Shown: piece after piece, positions 1 to 5,311 of the stretch | Numbering within the stretch: the first letter of the stretch is position 1 | Layout of the letters: every line of letters begins with the position of its first letter | NCBI GenBank assembly: GCA_030037035.1 | Contig: JASHSA010000035.1 | Span: 1 to 6,574, forward strand | Origin: Thermoplasmata archaeon | Lineage (GTDB): Archaea; Thermoplasmatota; Thermoplasmata; Lutacidiplasmatales; UBA184 | Direction of reading: 5' to 3' | Length of the DNA stretch: 6,574 nucleotides | Translations under genes and position numbers: made by a program | The notes under the pieces: generated by a model | Told to the model about the DNA's origin: nothing | What the model saw: the letters and a program-made list of their open reading frames with translations, nothing else | Database searches by the model: none

Positions 1-449
1 CGGCCCGCGCGGACGGCGAGGACGCCGGCCTGACGGTCAACGCGCTGCTGTCGGTCGCCCTCGAGCCGCCGACGGTCCTCGTGAGCCTCCAGCGCGACGC
101 CGACACGCTGCCGGTCCTGCGGAAGGGCCGCGGCTTCGCCGTCAGCTTCCTCGCCTCCGACCAGCGCGAGCTGAGCCGCCGGTTCGCGGCGACCGTCCCT
201 TCCCCGCAGAAGTTCCGGGGCGTCGGCGTGCACCGGGGCGTCACGGGGGCCGCCCTGCTCGACGGCGCGCTCGCCACGCTCGACTGTCGTCTCGTCTCCG
301 AGACCCCCGTCTTCGACCACGTGCTGGTCGTCGGCGAGGTCCTGGGGCTCGAGGAGGGCCGGGAGGTCGGCCCGCTGCTGTTCTATCGCGGCGGGTACGC
401 CGACGAGGAGGCTCCCGGCCGCCTTCGGCTCGGCCGTCGCGCGCCGTGA
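1..449 (+). CDS. Flavin reductase-like domain protein (5' partial)
   Basis: This is the 3' part of a gene that begins before the window; reading from base 3 it is open for 148 residues to the TGA at 447-449. It resembles the FMN-binding split-barrel flavin reductase-like family, which binds FMN and often reduces flavins or acts as the reductase partner of an oxygenase. Seen directly: near the visible N-terminus is LTVNALLSVALEPPTVLV, the family's signature of a TVNA turn followed by a Ser-Val-x-Leu-x-Pro-Pro segment. A stretch like GFAVSFLASDQRELSRRFA follows, then a late DH-x-L-x-VGEV segment and PLLFYRGGY near the end. About 20 N-terminal residues are probably missing, judging from the usual family length. 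The GTG at 81 is internal to the domain, so it is not the start. The true substrate cannot be told from this fragment. The next gene is trxB, 94 bp downstream, with its own promoter. Confidence 0.82.
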   Translation, partial: ARADGEDAGLTVNALLSVALEPPTVLVSLQRDADTLPVLRKGRGFAVSFLASDQRELSRRFAATVPSPQKFRGVGVHRGVTGAALLDGALATLDCRLVSETPVFDHVLVVGEVLGLEEGREVGPLLFYRGGYADEEAPGRLRLGRRAP

Positions 450-513
450 CGGCGCCCTCCGCGGGCGGCCGGAGGGGCCTGGCGGACCCGGCGCGGGCCG
501 CGGCCCGCCTCCG

Positions 514-519
514 CTTTAA
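514..519 (+). promoter_or_regulatory. Archaeal TATA-like box for trxB
   Basis: CTTTAA is the only AT-rich stretch in the 94-bp spacer before trxB. It ends 24 bp before the ATG at 544. Archaeal TATA boxes lie about 25 bp upstream of the transcription start, so the transcript would begin at or very near the ATG, giving a leaderless mRNA. No Shine-Dalgarno sequence is visible before that ATG, which agrees with this. The call rests on position and base composition only. Confidence 0.55.
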
Positions 520-543
520 CCCCGACGCGACGTCGTCGGGGCG

Positions 544-1515
544 ATGGCGGAGCTCCGTTCGGAGGTGCGCCTCGCGGTCCTCGGCAGCGGGCCGGCCGGC
601 CTGACCGCGGCGCTGTACGCGGCCCGCGCCGAGCTCGCGCCGCTCGTCATCGCCGGCGTGCCGGCCGGCGGCCAGCTCCTGATCACGACCGACGTCGAGA
701 ACTTCCCGGGGTTCCCGGACCCGGTGATGGGCCCGGAGCTCGTCGAGCGGATGCGTCGGCAGGCGCAGCGGTTCGGCGCGGAGTTCCTGGACGACAACGC
801 GAGTTCGGTCGACTTCGCCCGCCGTCCGTTCACGCTCCGCACCGGGACCCACGGGGTCGTCCACGCCGACGCCGTGATCGTCGCGACCGGCGCGAACGCC
901 CGGTGGCTCGGGCTCCCCTCCGAGCAGCGGCTCCTCGGCCACGGCGTCAGCGCCTGCGCGACGTGCGACGGGTTCTTCTTCAAGGGCCGCGAGCTGGTCG
1001 TCGTCGGCGGGGGCGACACCGCGATGGAGGAGGCGCTCTTCCTCACGAAGTTCGCCACGTCGGTGACGGTCGTCCACCGCCGGGACCGCCTGCGGGCGAG
1101 CCCGATCATGCAGGACCGGGCGCGCCGGAACCCGAAGATCGCCCTGCGCTTGAACAGCGAGGTCGTGGAGGTCCTCGGGGACGGTACCGTCCGCGGCGTC
1201 CGGCTCCGCGACACCCGGACCGGCGCGACCGAGGAGCTCGCCGCCGGCGGAGTGTTCGTCGCGATCGGCCACGCCCCGGCGACCGACGTCTTCCGCGGGG
1301 TCCTCGACCTGGACGCGCAGGGCTACGTGCTGACGCACGACGGCACGCGCACGAGCGTCGACGGCGTCTTCGCCGCCGGCGACGTCCGGGACCACCGCTA
1401 CCGGCAGGCCGTCACGGCCGCCGGCGACGGTTGCATGGCCGCGATCGACGCCGAGCGCTGGCTCGACGAGCCGGCCCACGCGCCCCGTCCGGCGTCGGTC
1501 CGCTCGCCGCCGTAG
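544..1515 (+). CDS. trxB: Thioredoxin reductase (NADPH-type)
   Basis: A complete 323-residue, low-molecular-weight thioredoxin reductase, which passes electrons from a pyridine nucleotide through FAD and a redox-active disulfide to thioredoxin in the cytoplasm. Seen directly: the FAD-binding GSGPAG near residues 14-19, the GGQL segment and NFPGFP typical of TrxB, the active-site CATC at Cys138 and Cys141, the nucleotide-binding GGGD at 155-158, HRRDRLR at 178-184, and the second FAD motif with AGDVRD around 278-283. In TrxB the HRRxxxR motif binds the 2'-phosphate of NADPH, so NADPH use is inferred. The length is normal for the family (about 310-330). The ATG at 544 is chosen because it places the FAD motif at the usual distance and follows the TATA-like box at 514-519. 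The last 15 residues or so are low in conservation and rich in Pro and Arg. No thioredoxin gene is in the window. Confidence 0.95.
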   Translation: MAELRSEVRLAVLGSGPAGLTAALYAARAELAPLVIAGVPAGGQLLITTDVENFPGFPDPVMGPELVERMRRQAQRFGAEFLDDNASSVDFARRPFTLRTGTHGVVHADAVIVATGANARWLGLPSEQRLLGHGVSACATCDGFFFKGRELVVVGGGDTAMEEALFLTKFATSVTVVHRRDRLRASPIMQDRARRNPKIALRLNSEVVEVLGDGTVRGVRLRDTRTGATEELAAGGVFVAIGHAPATDVFRGVLDLDAQGYVLTHDGTRTSVDGVFAAGDVRDHRYRQAVTAAGDGCMAAIDAERWLDEPAHAPRPASVRSPP

Positions 1516-1930
1516 CGGCACGCCCGGACCCGCCCCGACACTTCGCGCGCGCGGAGGAGTGTTCCCTCCGGCAACCTCCCTTCTCCGGGCGCGGGGGCCG
1601 GCCAAGGACTCCCCCGGCGGCCCCGCGCTCCGCGAACGGGGGCGGGGTCAGGAAGGCGGCGGCGTCCGAGTCCCTCCGGCGTGGGGCAGCTCCCCGGGGT
1701 CGTCGTGCGCGCCGACGGGGGCGGGTTCGAGGCGTCCGGGGGGGGAGCCGGCGCGGGCGTGACCGCGAGCGCCTCTCCGCGCTCCTGGAACGTGGCGGCG
1801 CACGCCTCCTCGGGCCCCGTGGCCGGCCCGCGAGGCGACCGTGCGGCCGATGGATCCGCCGTCCGCGACCGTGCGCCGAGGTCGGTCGGGGAGGCGGGAA
1901 CGGCGGGGCGCGGGACCCCTCGCCGGGAGC
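1516..1930. other. Long GC-rich spacer without a convincing gene
   Basis: About 415 bp between trxB and the ferredoxin promoter. Several frames are open, but this is expected at such GC content; their translations are low-complexity Arg/Gly/Pro/Ala with no recognisable domain and no upstream TATA box or Shine-Dalgarno sequence. I looked for tRNA, SRP RNA and RNase P RNA signatures on both strands and found none that held up. It contains runs of G (for example around 1739-1746), a small hairpin-like GGGG/CCCC pair at 1683-1695, and an 11-bp direct repeat near its right end. It may hold trxB's terminator, upstream control sites for the ferredoxin operon or an unrecognised RNA. Confidence 0.5.
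1835..1875 (+). repeat. Pair of 11-bp direct repeats upstream of the ferredoxin operon
   Basis: GCGACCGTGCG occurs at 1835-1845 and again at 1865-1875, with starts 30 bp apart (close to three helical turns). They lie about 56-96 bp upstream of the TATA-like box at 1931. Spacing on one helix face and position upstream of a promoter would suit a regulator, but in DNA this rich in GC a short repeat can arise by chance. Confidence 0.35.
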
Positions 1931-1936
1931 CTTTAT
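1931..1936 (+). promoter_or_regulatory. Archaeal TATA-like box for the ferredoxin-GGR operon
   Basis: CTTTAT stands out in otherwise GC-rich sequence. A start of transcription about 25 bp downstream would fall near 1957-1961, leaving a leader of roughly 12-16 nt before the GTG at 1973. It resembles the box before trxB (CTTTAA). This also argues against longer ferredoxin reading frames that begin upstream, for example at 1841, since the promoter would then lie inside the gene. Confidence 0.6.
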
Positions 1937-1972
1937 CTGCCTCAGCCTTGGTCCTATCGCGGGTACCGTAGG

Positions 1973-2164
1973 GTGCCGAACAAGAAGAGCCTCCATATCG
2001 AGTCGAGCGGCCAGCTCTGCATCTACTGCGGCGCGTGCGTCGGGATCTGTCCGCTCAACTGCATCTATCTCGACGAGACGCGCATCACCTTCGACGAGAA
2101 GATCTGCACGCGCTGCGAGGTCTGCGTGAAGGCCTGTCCGGTCGGGGCGATCGAGATCGGCTGA
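1973..2164 (+). CDS. 2[4Fe-4S] ferredoxin, probable electron donor to geranylgeranyl reductase
   Basis: A 63-residue soluble ferredoxin. Two classic cluster motifs are present: Cys16, 19, 22 with Cys26-Pro, and Cys45, 48, 51 with Cys55-Pro, each as CxxCxxCxxxCP, so two [4Fe-4S] clusters are expected. One extra Cys sits at residue 30. The reading frame stays open upstream, but the GTG at 1973 gives a normal small-ferredoxin length and lies just downstream of the TATA-like box at 1931-1936. No strong Shine-Dalgarno sequence precedes it. The reductase gene starts 20 bp after its stop, so the two are almost certainly co-transcribed. In Methanosarcina acetivorans a neighbouring ferredoxin is required for full activity of geranylgeranyl reductase; the same partnership is inferred here from gene order. 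It is not FixX-like: FixX carries a different, single-cluster arrangement. Confidence 0.9.
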   Translation: MPNKKSLHIESSGQLCIYCGACVGICPLNCIYLDETRITFDEKICTRCEVCVKACPVGAIEIG

Positions 2165-2169
2165 GCGGC

Positions 2170-2176
2170 GGAGGAG
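2170..2176 (+). promoter_or_regulatory. Shine-Dalgarno site deciding the GGR start
   Basis: GGAGGAG, complementary to the usual archaeal 16S 3' end, lies 8 nt before the GTG at 2185. It supports that GTG over the earlier start candidates in the same frame (back to 2035), which would lie inside the ferredoxin gene. As the second gene of an operon, GGR uses a leadered start, whereas trxB appears leaderless. Confidence 0.7.
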
Positions 2177-2184
2177 CCTCTCCC

Positions 2185-3375
2185 GTGGCGCAGGAACTCT
2201 CCACCGACGTCCTGGTGATCGGCGGCGGGCCGGCCGGCTCGATGACCGCGAAGTGGGCGGCCCACCACGGCGCCTCCGTCCTCCTCATCGAGAAGCGCCA
2301 GGAGATCGGCAGCCCCGTCCGATGCGGCGAGGGGATGAGCAAGGACTGGCTCGGCGAGGTCGGGATCAAGCCCGGCCGCTGGATCAACCTCGAGGTCGAG
2401 GGGGCGCGCATCTTCTCGCCGAGCGAGAAGGTCTTCGAGATCAACGAAAAGCACGCCGGCAACGAGGTCGGCTACGTCGTCGAGCGCGACGAGTTCGACA
2501 AGCAGCTCGCGATCGACGCGGCGAACGCGGGCGTCGAGGTCCGTCTGAAGACCTCCGCCGTCGCGATGCTCCGCGAGCACGGCCGGATCGTCGGCGCGAA
2601 GGTCAAGCAGTTCGGCGAGCTGCTCGACGTCCACGCGAAGGTGACGATCGGCGCCGACGGCTTCGAGAGCCAGGTCGGCCGCTGGGCGGGGATCTCCACC
2701 AACCTCGCGATGCGCGACATGGACACGTGCCTGCAGTACCGCATGACGAACGTCGGCTCCGACGCGCGCTACTGCGACTTCTACCTCGGCAAGGTCGCCC
2801 CCGGCGGCTACGTCTGGGTCTTCCCGAAGGCCGACGGCCTCGCGAACGTCGGGATCGGCGTGCAGGTCAGCCAGGTGAAGAGCCCGGCCGACGCGAAGAG
2901 CTACCTCGACCGCTGGATCGCGGCGCACCCGGAGTACGCGAAGGGCAAGAAGATCGACATGGTCGGCGGCGGGGTCTCGATCTCGGCGCCGCTCAAGCAG
3001 ACCGTCACGGACGGCCTGATGCTCGTCGGGGACGCGGCGCGGATGATCGACCCCCTCACCGGCGGCGGGATCGCGAACGGCTGCATCGCCGGCAAGATCT
3101 GCGGCACGGTCGCCGCGGAGGCGGCGGCCGCGGGCGACGCCTCGAAGGAGTTCCTCCAGCGCTACGAGAAGGGCTGGCGCGCCCGCCTCGAGGAGAAGCT
3201 CTACCGGAACTGGCTCGCGAAGGAGAAGCTCGTCACGCTCAGCGACGAGACGTTCGACAAGATCATCGACGTCCTCTCCGGGGTGAGGCTCGAGAAGCTC
3301 AGCGTCCACAACATCCTCAAGGCGGTCCACGACAAGTATCCCGAAGTGACGAAGGAGTTCGAGGCGTTCCTCTGA
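2185..3375 (+). CDS. Geranylgeranyl reductase (digeranylgeranylglycerophospholipid reductase family)
   Basis: A 396-residue FAD enzyme that saturates double bonds in the geranylgeranyl chains of archaeal membrane lipids, giving phytanyl chains. Seen directly: N-terminal GGGPAG at 13-18 for FAD binding, ending in a Glu at the end of the second beta strand (LLIEKR); the archaeal GGR loop PVRCGEG at 44-50 with Cys47; PGGYVWVFP at 206-214, an exact match to the family motif PxxYxWxFP; and GDAA at 282-285, followed by MIDPLTGGGI. The length matches characterised archaeal enzymes (about 390-410). There is no transmembrane segment; it probably acts at the membrane surface. It follows the ferredoxin by 20 bp with a good Shine-Dalgarno sequence, so the ferredoxin is the likely electron donor. 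Related flavoproteins include FixC and ETF-quinone oxidoreductases, but the PVRCGEG loop favours GGR. Some archaeal homologues reduce menaquinone or polyprenyl side chains instead, so the exact substrate is inferred. Confidence 0.93.
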   Translation: MAQELSTDVLVIGGGPAGSMTAKWAAHHGASVLLIEKRQEIGSPVRCGEGMSKDWLGEVGIKPGRWINLEVEGARIFSPSEKVFEINEKHAGNEVGYVVERDEFDKQLAIDAANAGVEVRLKTSAVAMLREHGRIVGAKVKQFGELLDVHAKVTIGADGFESQVGRWAGISTNLAMRDMDTCLQYRMTNVGSDARYCDFYLGKVAPGGYVWVFPKADGLANVGIGVQVSQVKSPADAKSYLDRWIAAHPEYAKGKKIDMVGGGVSISAPLKQTVTDGLMLVGDAARMIDPLTGGGIANGCIAGKICGTVAAEAAAAGDASKEFLQRYEKGWRARLEEKLYRNWLAKEKLVTLSDETFDKIIDVLSGVRLEKLSVHNILKAVHDKYPEVTKEFEAFL

Positions 3376-3391
3376 ACGCCCCGCCGACCCC

Positions 3392-4018
3392 ATGCCCGGC
3401 GCCCCGAACCGGCCTCCCGAGGCCGCCGCCGCACCGGCGCCGCCCCCGCCGGCCCCCGAACCGCCCCAGGTGAAGCTGCTGCGACGTCTCGTCCCGTCCC
3501 ACGTCGCCCTCCTGCAGGAGAGCTGGAAGGGCGGCGTGCCGGCGGAGGTCGCCGCGCCGTACGAGAAGGCGCTCGCGGCGTTCCGCGCCGGCGACTACGG
3601 CACCGCCACCACGGCGCTCGACCAGCTGAGCATCCGCTTCGCCGAGCCGCGGTGGCCGTCGCTCGCCGAGCCGTACCGGCGCCTGCGGGTCCCGATCCCG
3701 GCCCCGGTCCCTCCGCACTGGGACCCCGATCACGCGCTCCCGGCCGCGGAGAAGGACGCGCGCCGGGCGCGGCGCGTCGCCGACGACCAGCTCGCGCTCG
3801 CCGAGGCGAGCGTGCGGTGGGCCGCGGCGCACGGCGTCGACGCCGGAGCGCTCGAGGGCGAGCTCGCCGCCGCGAAGGGGGCGCTCGCCGGCTCCGGACC
3901 GCTTCCCGAGTTCTACGCCGCGGTCGACGCCATCTGGCGGGAGCTGGACGCCCGGCTCCCCGCCCCGGCGAAGGGCGCGAAGCCGGGGCCGCCCGCCGCG
4001 ACGGCGGACGAGTCCTGA
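3392..4018 (+). CDS. Unrecognised proline-rich protein with a TPR-like helical segment
   Basis: I do not recognise this 208-residue protein. Residues 1-26 are almost entirely Pro, Ala and Glu and are probably disordered. A helical part follows: residues 54-84 resemble one tetratricopeptide-type hairpin (a Tyr-x-x-Ala-Leu-x-x-Phe core, then GDYGTA, then a second amphipathic helix). A Pro-rich break occupies about 99-118 (PIPAPVPPHWDPDH), and a second Ala-rich helical region runs from about 119 to 187. The tail is Pro/Ala/Lys-rich. There is no signal peptide, membrane segment, Cys cluster or catalytic motif. The ATG at 3392 lies 16 bp after the GGR stop, but no Shine-Dalgarno sequence is visible; the in-frame GTG at 3470 (Val27) is an alternative that removes the whole Pro-rich stretch. 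Sustained low-complexity-free hydrophobic patterning in the middle makes it more credible as a gene than the overlapping frames. The position suggests co-transcription with ferredoxin-GGR. Confidence 0.7.
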   Translation: MPGAPNRPPEAAAAPAPPPPAPEPPQVKLLRRLVPSHVALLQESWKGGVPAEVAAPYEKALAAFRAGDYGTATTALDQLSIRFAEPRWPSLAEPYRRLRVPIPAPVPPHWDPDHALPAAEKDARRARRVADDQLALAEASVRWAAAHGVDAGALEGELAAAKGALAGSGPLPEFYAAVDAIWRELDARLPAPAKGAKPGPPAATADES

Positions 4019-4022
4019 CCGA

Positions 4023-4032
4023 CCCCTAGGGG
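4023..4032. repeat. Perfect 10-bp palindrome CCCCTAGGGG
   Basis: A perfect inverted repeat in the 58-bp gap between the proline-rich gene and the DUF1028 gene. It sits about 20 bp upstream of the TATA-like stretch at 4041-4051. It could be an operator half of the DUF1028 promoter or part of a terminator hairpin for the operon before it, but no T-run follows. Chance is possible. Confidence 0.35.
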
Positions 4033-4040
4033 GCCGCCCG

Positions 4041-4051
4041 ACAACGTAACG
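4041..4051 (+). promoter_or_regulatory. Weak TATA-like stretch before the DUF1028 gene
   Basis: ACAACGTAACG is the least GC-rich part of the 58-bp gap and is centred about 30 bp before the ATG at 4077. There is no Shine-Dalgarno sequence in front of that ATG. The spacing would fit another leaderless transcript, as proposed for trxB, but the match to a TATA box is poor. Confidence 0.3.
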
Positions 4052-4076
4052 AGCCCCCCGGCGTCGCGCGGTACCG

Positions 4077-5075
4077 ATGCCGCCGCCGAGGTTCGGGACG
4101 TTCTCGATCGTCGCGCACGAGCGTTCGACCGGCGCCTGGGGCGTCGCGGTGCAGTCGAAGTTCATCTCCGTCGGCGCCGTCGTGCCGTTCGCCCGGGCCG
4201 GGGTCGGCGCGGTCGCGACGCAGGCGATGGCGAACGTCGCCTACGGACCCGACGCCCTCGCCCGGCTCGCCGCCGGCGCGAGCGCCGAGCAGGTCGTGCG
4301 AGAGCTGACGGCGGCCGATCCGGAACGCGACCACCGCCAGCTCGGGGTCGTCGACGCGAAGGGCCGCGCCGCGGCGTTCACCGGGGCGAAGTGCCTCGAC
4401 TGGGCCGGCCACGAGGTCGGCGACGGGTTCACCTGCCAGGGGAACATCCTGTTCGGCCCGGCGGTCGTGCGCGCGATGGCGCGGTCGTACGAGTCGACGC
4501 CCGGCGACCTCCTCGACCGCCTGCTCGCCGCGCTCGCCGCCGGCCAGCGGGAGGGCGGGGACCGGCGCGGGATGCAATCCGCGGCGCTCTTCGTCGTACG
4601 CAAGGGCGAGGGGTACGGCGGGAGCGACCGCTGGGTCGACGTCCGGGTCGACGACCACCCGAGCCCGATCGAGGAGCTCGCGCGGGTCTTCCGGCTCTAC
4701 GACCTCACGATGCTCTCCCGGGAGGACCCGACGACGCTCCGCAGGATCGACGGCGAGGTCGCGGCGTCCCTCCAGCACGACCTCTCGGTCCTGGGCTACT
4801 ACACCGGTCGGCTCAACGGGGCGTGGGACGCCGCGAGCCAGGCGGCGTTCGGACGGTTCATCGGCGAGCACAACTTCGAGAACAAGCAGCGCGAGGACGG
4901 CACCGTCTGGCCGTCCGTCCTGCGCTACCTGCGCGAGCGCGCCGCGGCGGAGACGGCGCGCCGGACCCACACCGCGCCGATCGTCCCGGGAGCGCTCGAG
5001 CGCGGCCCGGGAGCGGCCCCGCCAGGAGGAAGCGGATCGACGCCCCCCCGGCCCGACCGGCGCTCGTCCGGCTGA
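4077..5075 (+). CDS. DUF1028 Ntn-hydrolase-like protein with C-terminal peptidoglycan-binding-like domain
   Basis: A 332-residue protein of the DUF1028 family (COG3342), predicted to adopt the Ntn-hydrolase fold; the reaction is not established. Seen directly: GTFSIVAHE at 7-15, GVGAVATQA at 42-50, DHRQLGVVD at 85-93, WAGHEVGDGF then CQGNILFGP at 120-128, and GGDRRGMQSAALFVV at 160-174, all in family order. In the Ntn fold a Thr, Ser or Cys near the N-terminus acts as nucleophile; Thr8 and Ser10 are the candidates. Residues about 197-290 match the helical domain found behind DUF1028 in bacterial proteins and named a putative peptidoglycan-binding domain (DGEVAASLQHDLSVLGYY, then WDAASQAAF). 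The last 40 residues are low complexity, rich in Pro, Gly and Arg. No signal peptide is visible, so it is probably cytoplasmic. The gene's 3' end overlaps or abuts the start of the Pcc1-like gene. Confidence 0.88.
   Translation: MPPPRFGTFSIVAHERSTGAWGVAVQSKFISVGAVVPFARAGVGAVATQAMANVAYGPDALARLAAGASAEQVVRELTAADPERDHRQLGVVDAKGRAAAFTGAKCLDWAGHEVGDGFTCQGNILFGPAVVRAMARSYESTPGDLLDRLLAALAAGQREGGDRRGMQSAALFVVRKGEGYGGSDRWVDVRVDDHPSPIEELARVFRLYDLTMLSREDPTTLRRIDGEVAASLQHDLSVLGYYTGRLNGAWDAASQAAFGRFIGEHNFENKQREDGTVWPSVLRYLRERAAAETARRTHTAPIVPGALERGPGAAPPGGSGSTPPRPDRRSSG
5025..5030 (+). promoter_or_regulatory. Shine-Dalgarno-like GGAGGA before the Pcc1-like gene
   Basis: GGAGGA lies within the low-complexity tail of the DUF1028 gene. 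Five bases later, in the Pcc1 frame, comes ATC (5036), not a normal start codon. The nearest canonical start in that frame is the GTG at 5084, 53 bp away and too far for this site to serve directly. Either the site is a chance GC-rich match, or translation starts at an unusual codon, or there is a base error at 5038. Confidence 0.35.
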
Positions 5076-5083
5076 GCGTCCGG

Positions 5084-5311
5084 GTGCGCGCCGAGCGCGA
5101 CCGGCCGTCGGCGGCGCGCGCGCTGCGGGAGGCGGTCCGCGCCGACACCCCGGCCTTCGTCCGGCTGGCGGTCCGGGGGAACGCGCTCGAGGTCCGCCTC
5201 GAGGCGACCTCCGCCGCCAGCGCCCGGGCGACCCTGGACGACCTGCTCGCCTGCCTCAAGGCCGCCGAACGGCTCGCCCCGTCAGCCGAGCGCGGGTCGG
5301 CGAAGCGCTAG
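5084..5311 (+). CDS. pcc1: KEOPS complex subunit Pcc1-like protein (start uncertain)
   Basis: A small protein, 75 residues if started at GTG 5084. Pcc1 is the dimerising subunit of KEOPS, which makes the t6A modification of tRNA at A37. Seen directly: an N-terminal strand, a helix SAARALREAV, a second strand pair VRLAVRGNALEVRLEA, and a long helix ARATLDDLLACLKAAERL, the beta-alpha-beta-beta-alpha order and the ending (Leu-x-x-x-Leu-x-x-Leu-x-x-Ala-Glu) of Pcc1. The problem is the start: the first strand seems to begin earlier, with LVRLSVRVRAE, and GTG 5084 would cut off most of it. Upstream in frame are CTG 5072, which overlaps the DUF1028 stop as CTGA, and ATC 5036 behind a GGAGGA. No ATG, GTG or TTG lies between. 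Translational coupling with the DUF1028 gene is likely. The 3' end overlaps the convergent ETF gene by 30 bp. Confidence 0.72.
   Translation: MRAERDRPSAARALREAVRADTPAFVRLAVRGNALEVRLEATSAASARATLDDLLACLKAAERLAPSAERGSAKR

Noticed and set aside
241..1605. A 454-codon open frame on the minus strand across the flavin reductase and trxB genes
   Set aside because: It is Arg/Ala/Gly-rich without any domain and lies opposite a clear trxB with all its motifs; GC-rich coding DNA often leaves such antisense frames open.
1645..1670. An SRP RNA helix 8-like GTCAGGAAGG
   Set aside because: The stem and the loop that should follow are missing, and no promoter or pairing ends bound a 300-nt RNA.
1720..1745. 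A tRNA T-arm-like GGTTCGA in the spacer
   Set aside because: The flanking bases do not form the five-pair stem, and no D-arm, anticodon arm or acceptor stem can be drawn around it.
1681..1971. A 96-codon plus-strand open frame in the spacer
   Set aside because: No domain, no Shine-Dalgarno or TATA box, low-complexity translation, and it runs through the ferredoxin promoter.
1841..1972. An N-terminal extension of the ferredoxin from the start candidates at 1841 or 1850
   Set aside because: The extension is Arg/Gly-rich, unlike ferredoxin, and would place the TATA-like box at 1931 inside the gene.
1973..3375. Reading the ferredoxin and flavoprotein as FixX and FixC, partners of the nearby ETF
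   Set aside because: The ferredoxin has two full 4Fe-4S motifs unlike FixX, the flavoprotein has the GGR loop PVRCGEG and PxxYxWxFP, and the ETF is on the other strand.
2065..3393. A 442-codon open frame on the minus strand opposite GGR
   Set aside because: The sense strand encodes a complete GGR with every family motif; the antisense translation is a repetitive Asp/Arg/Leu/Ala pattern typical of a mirror frame.
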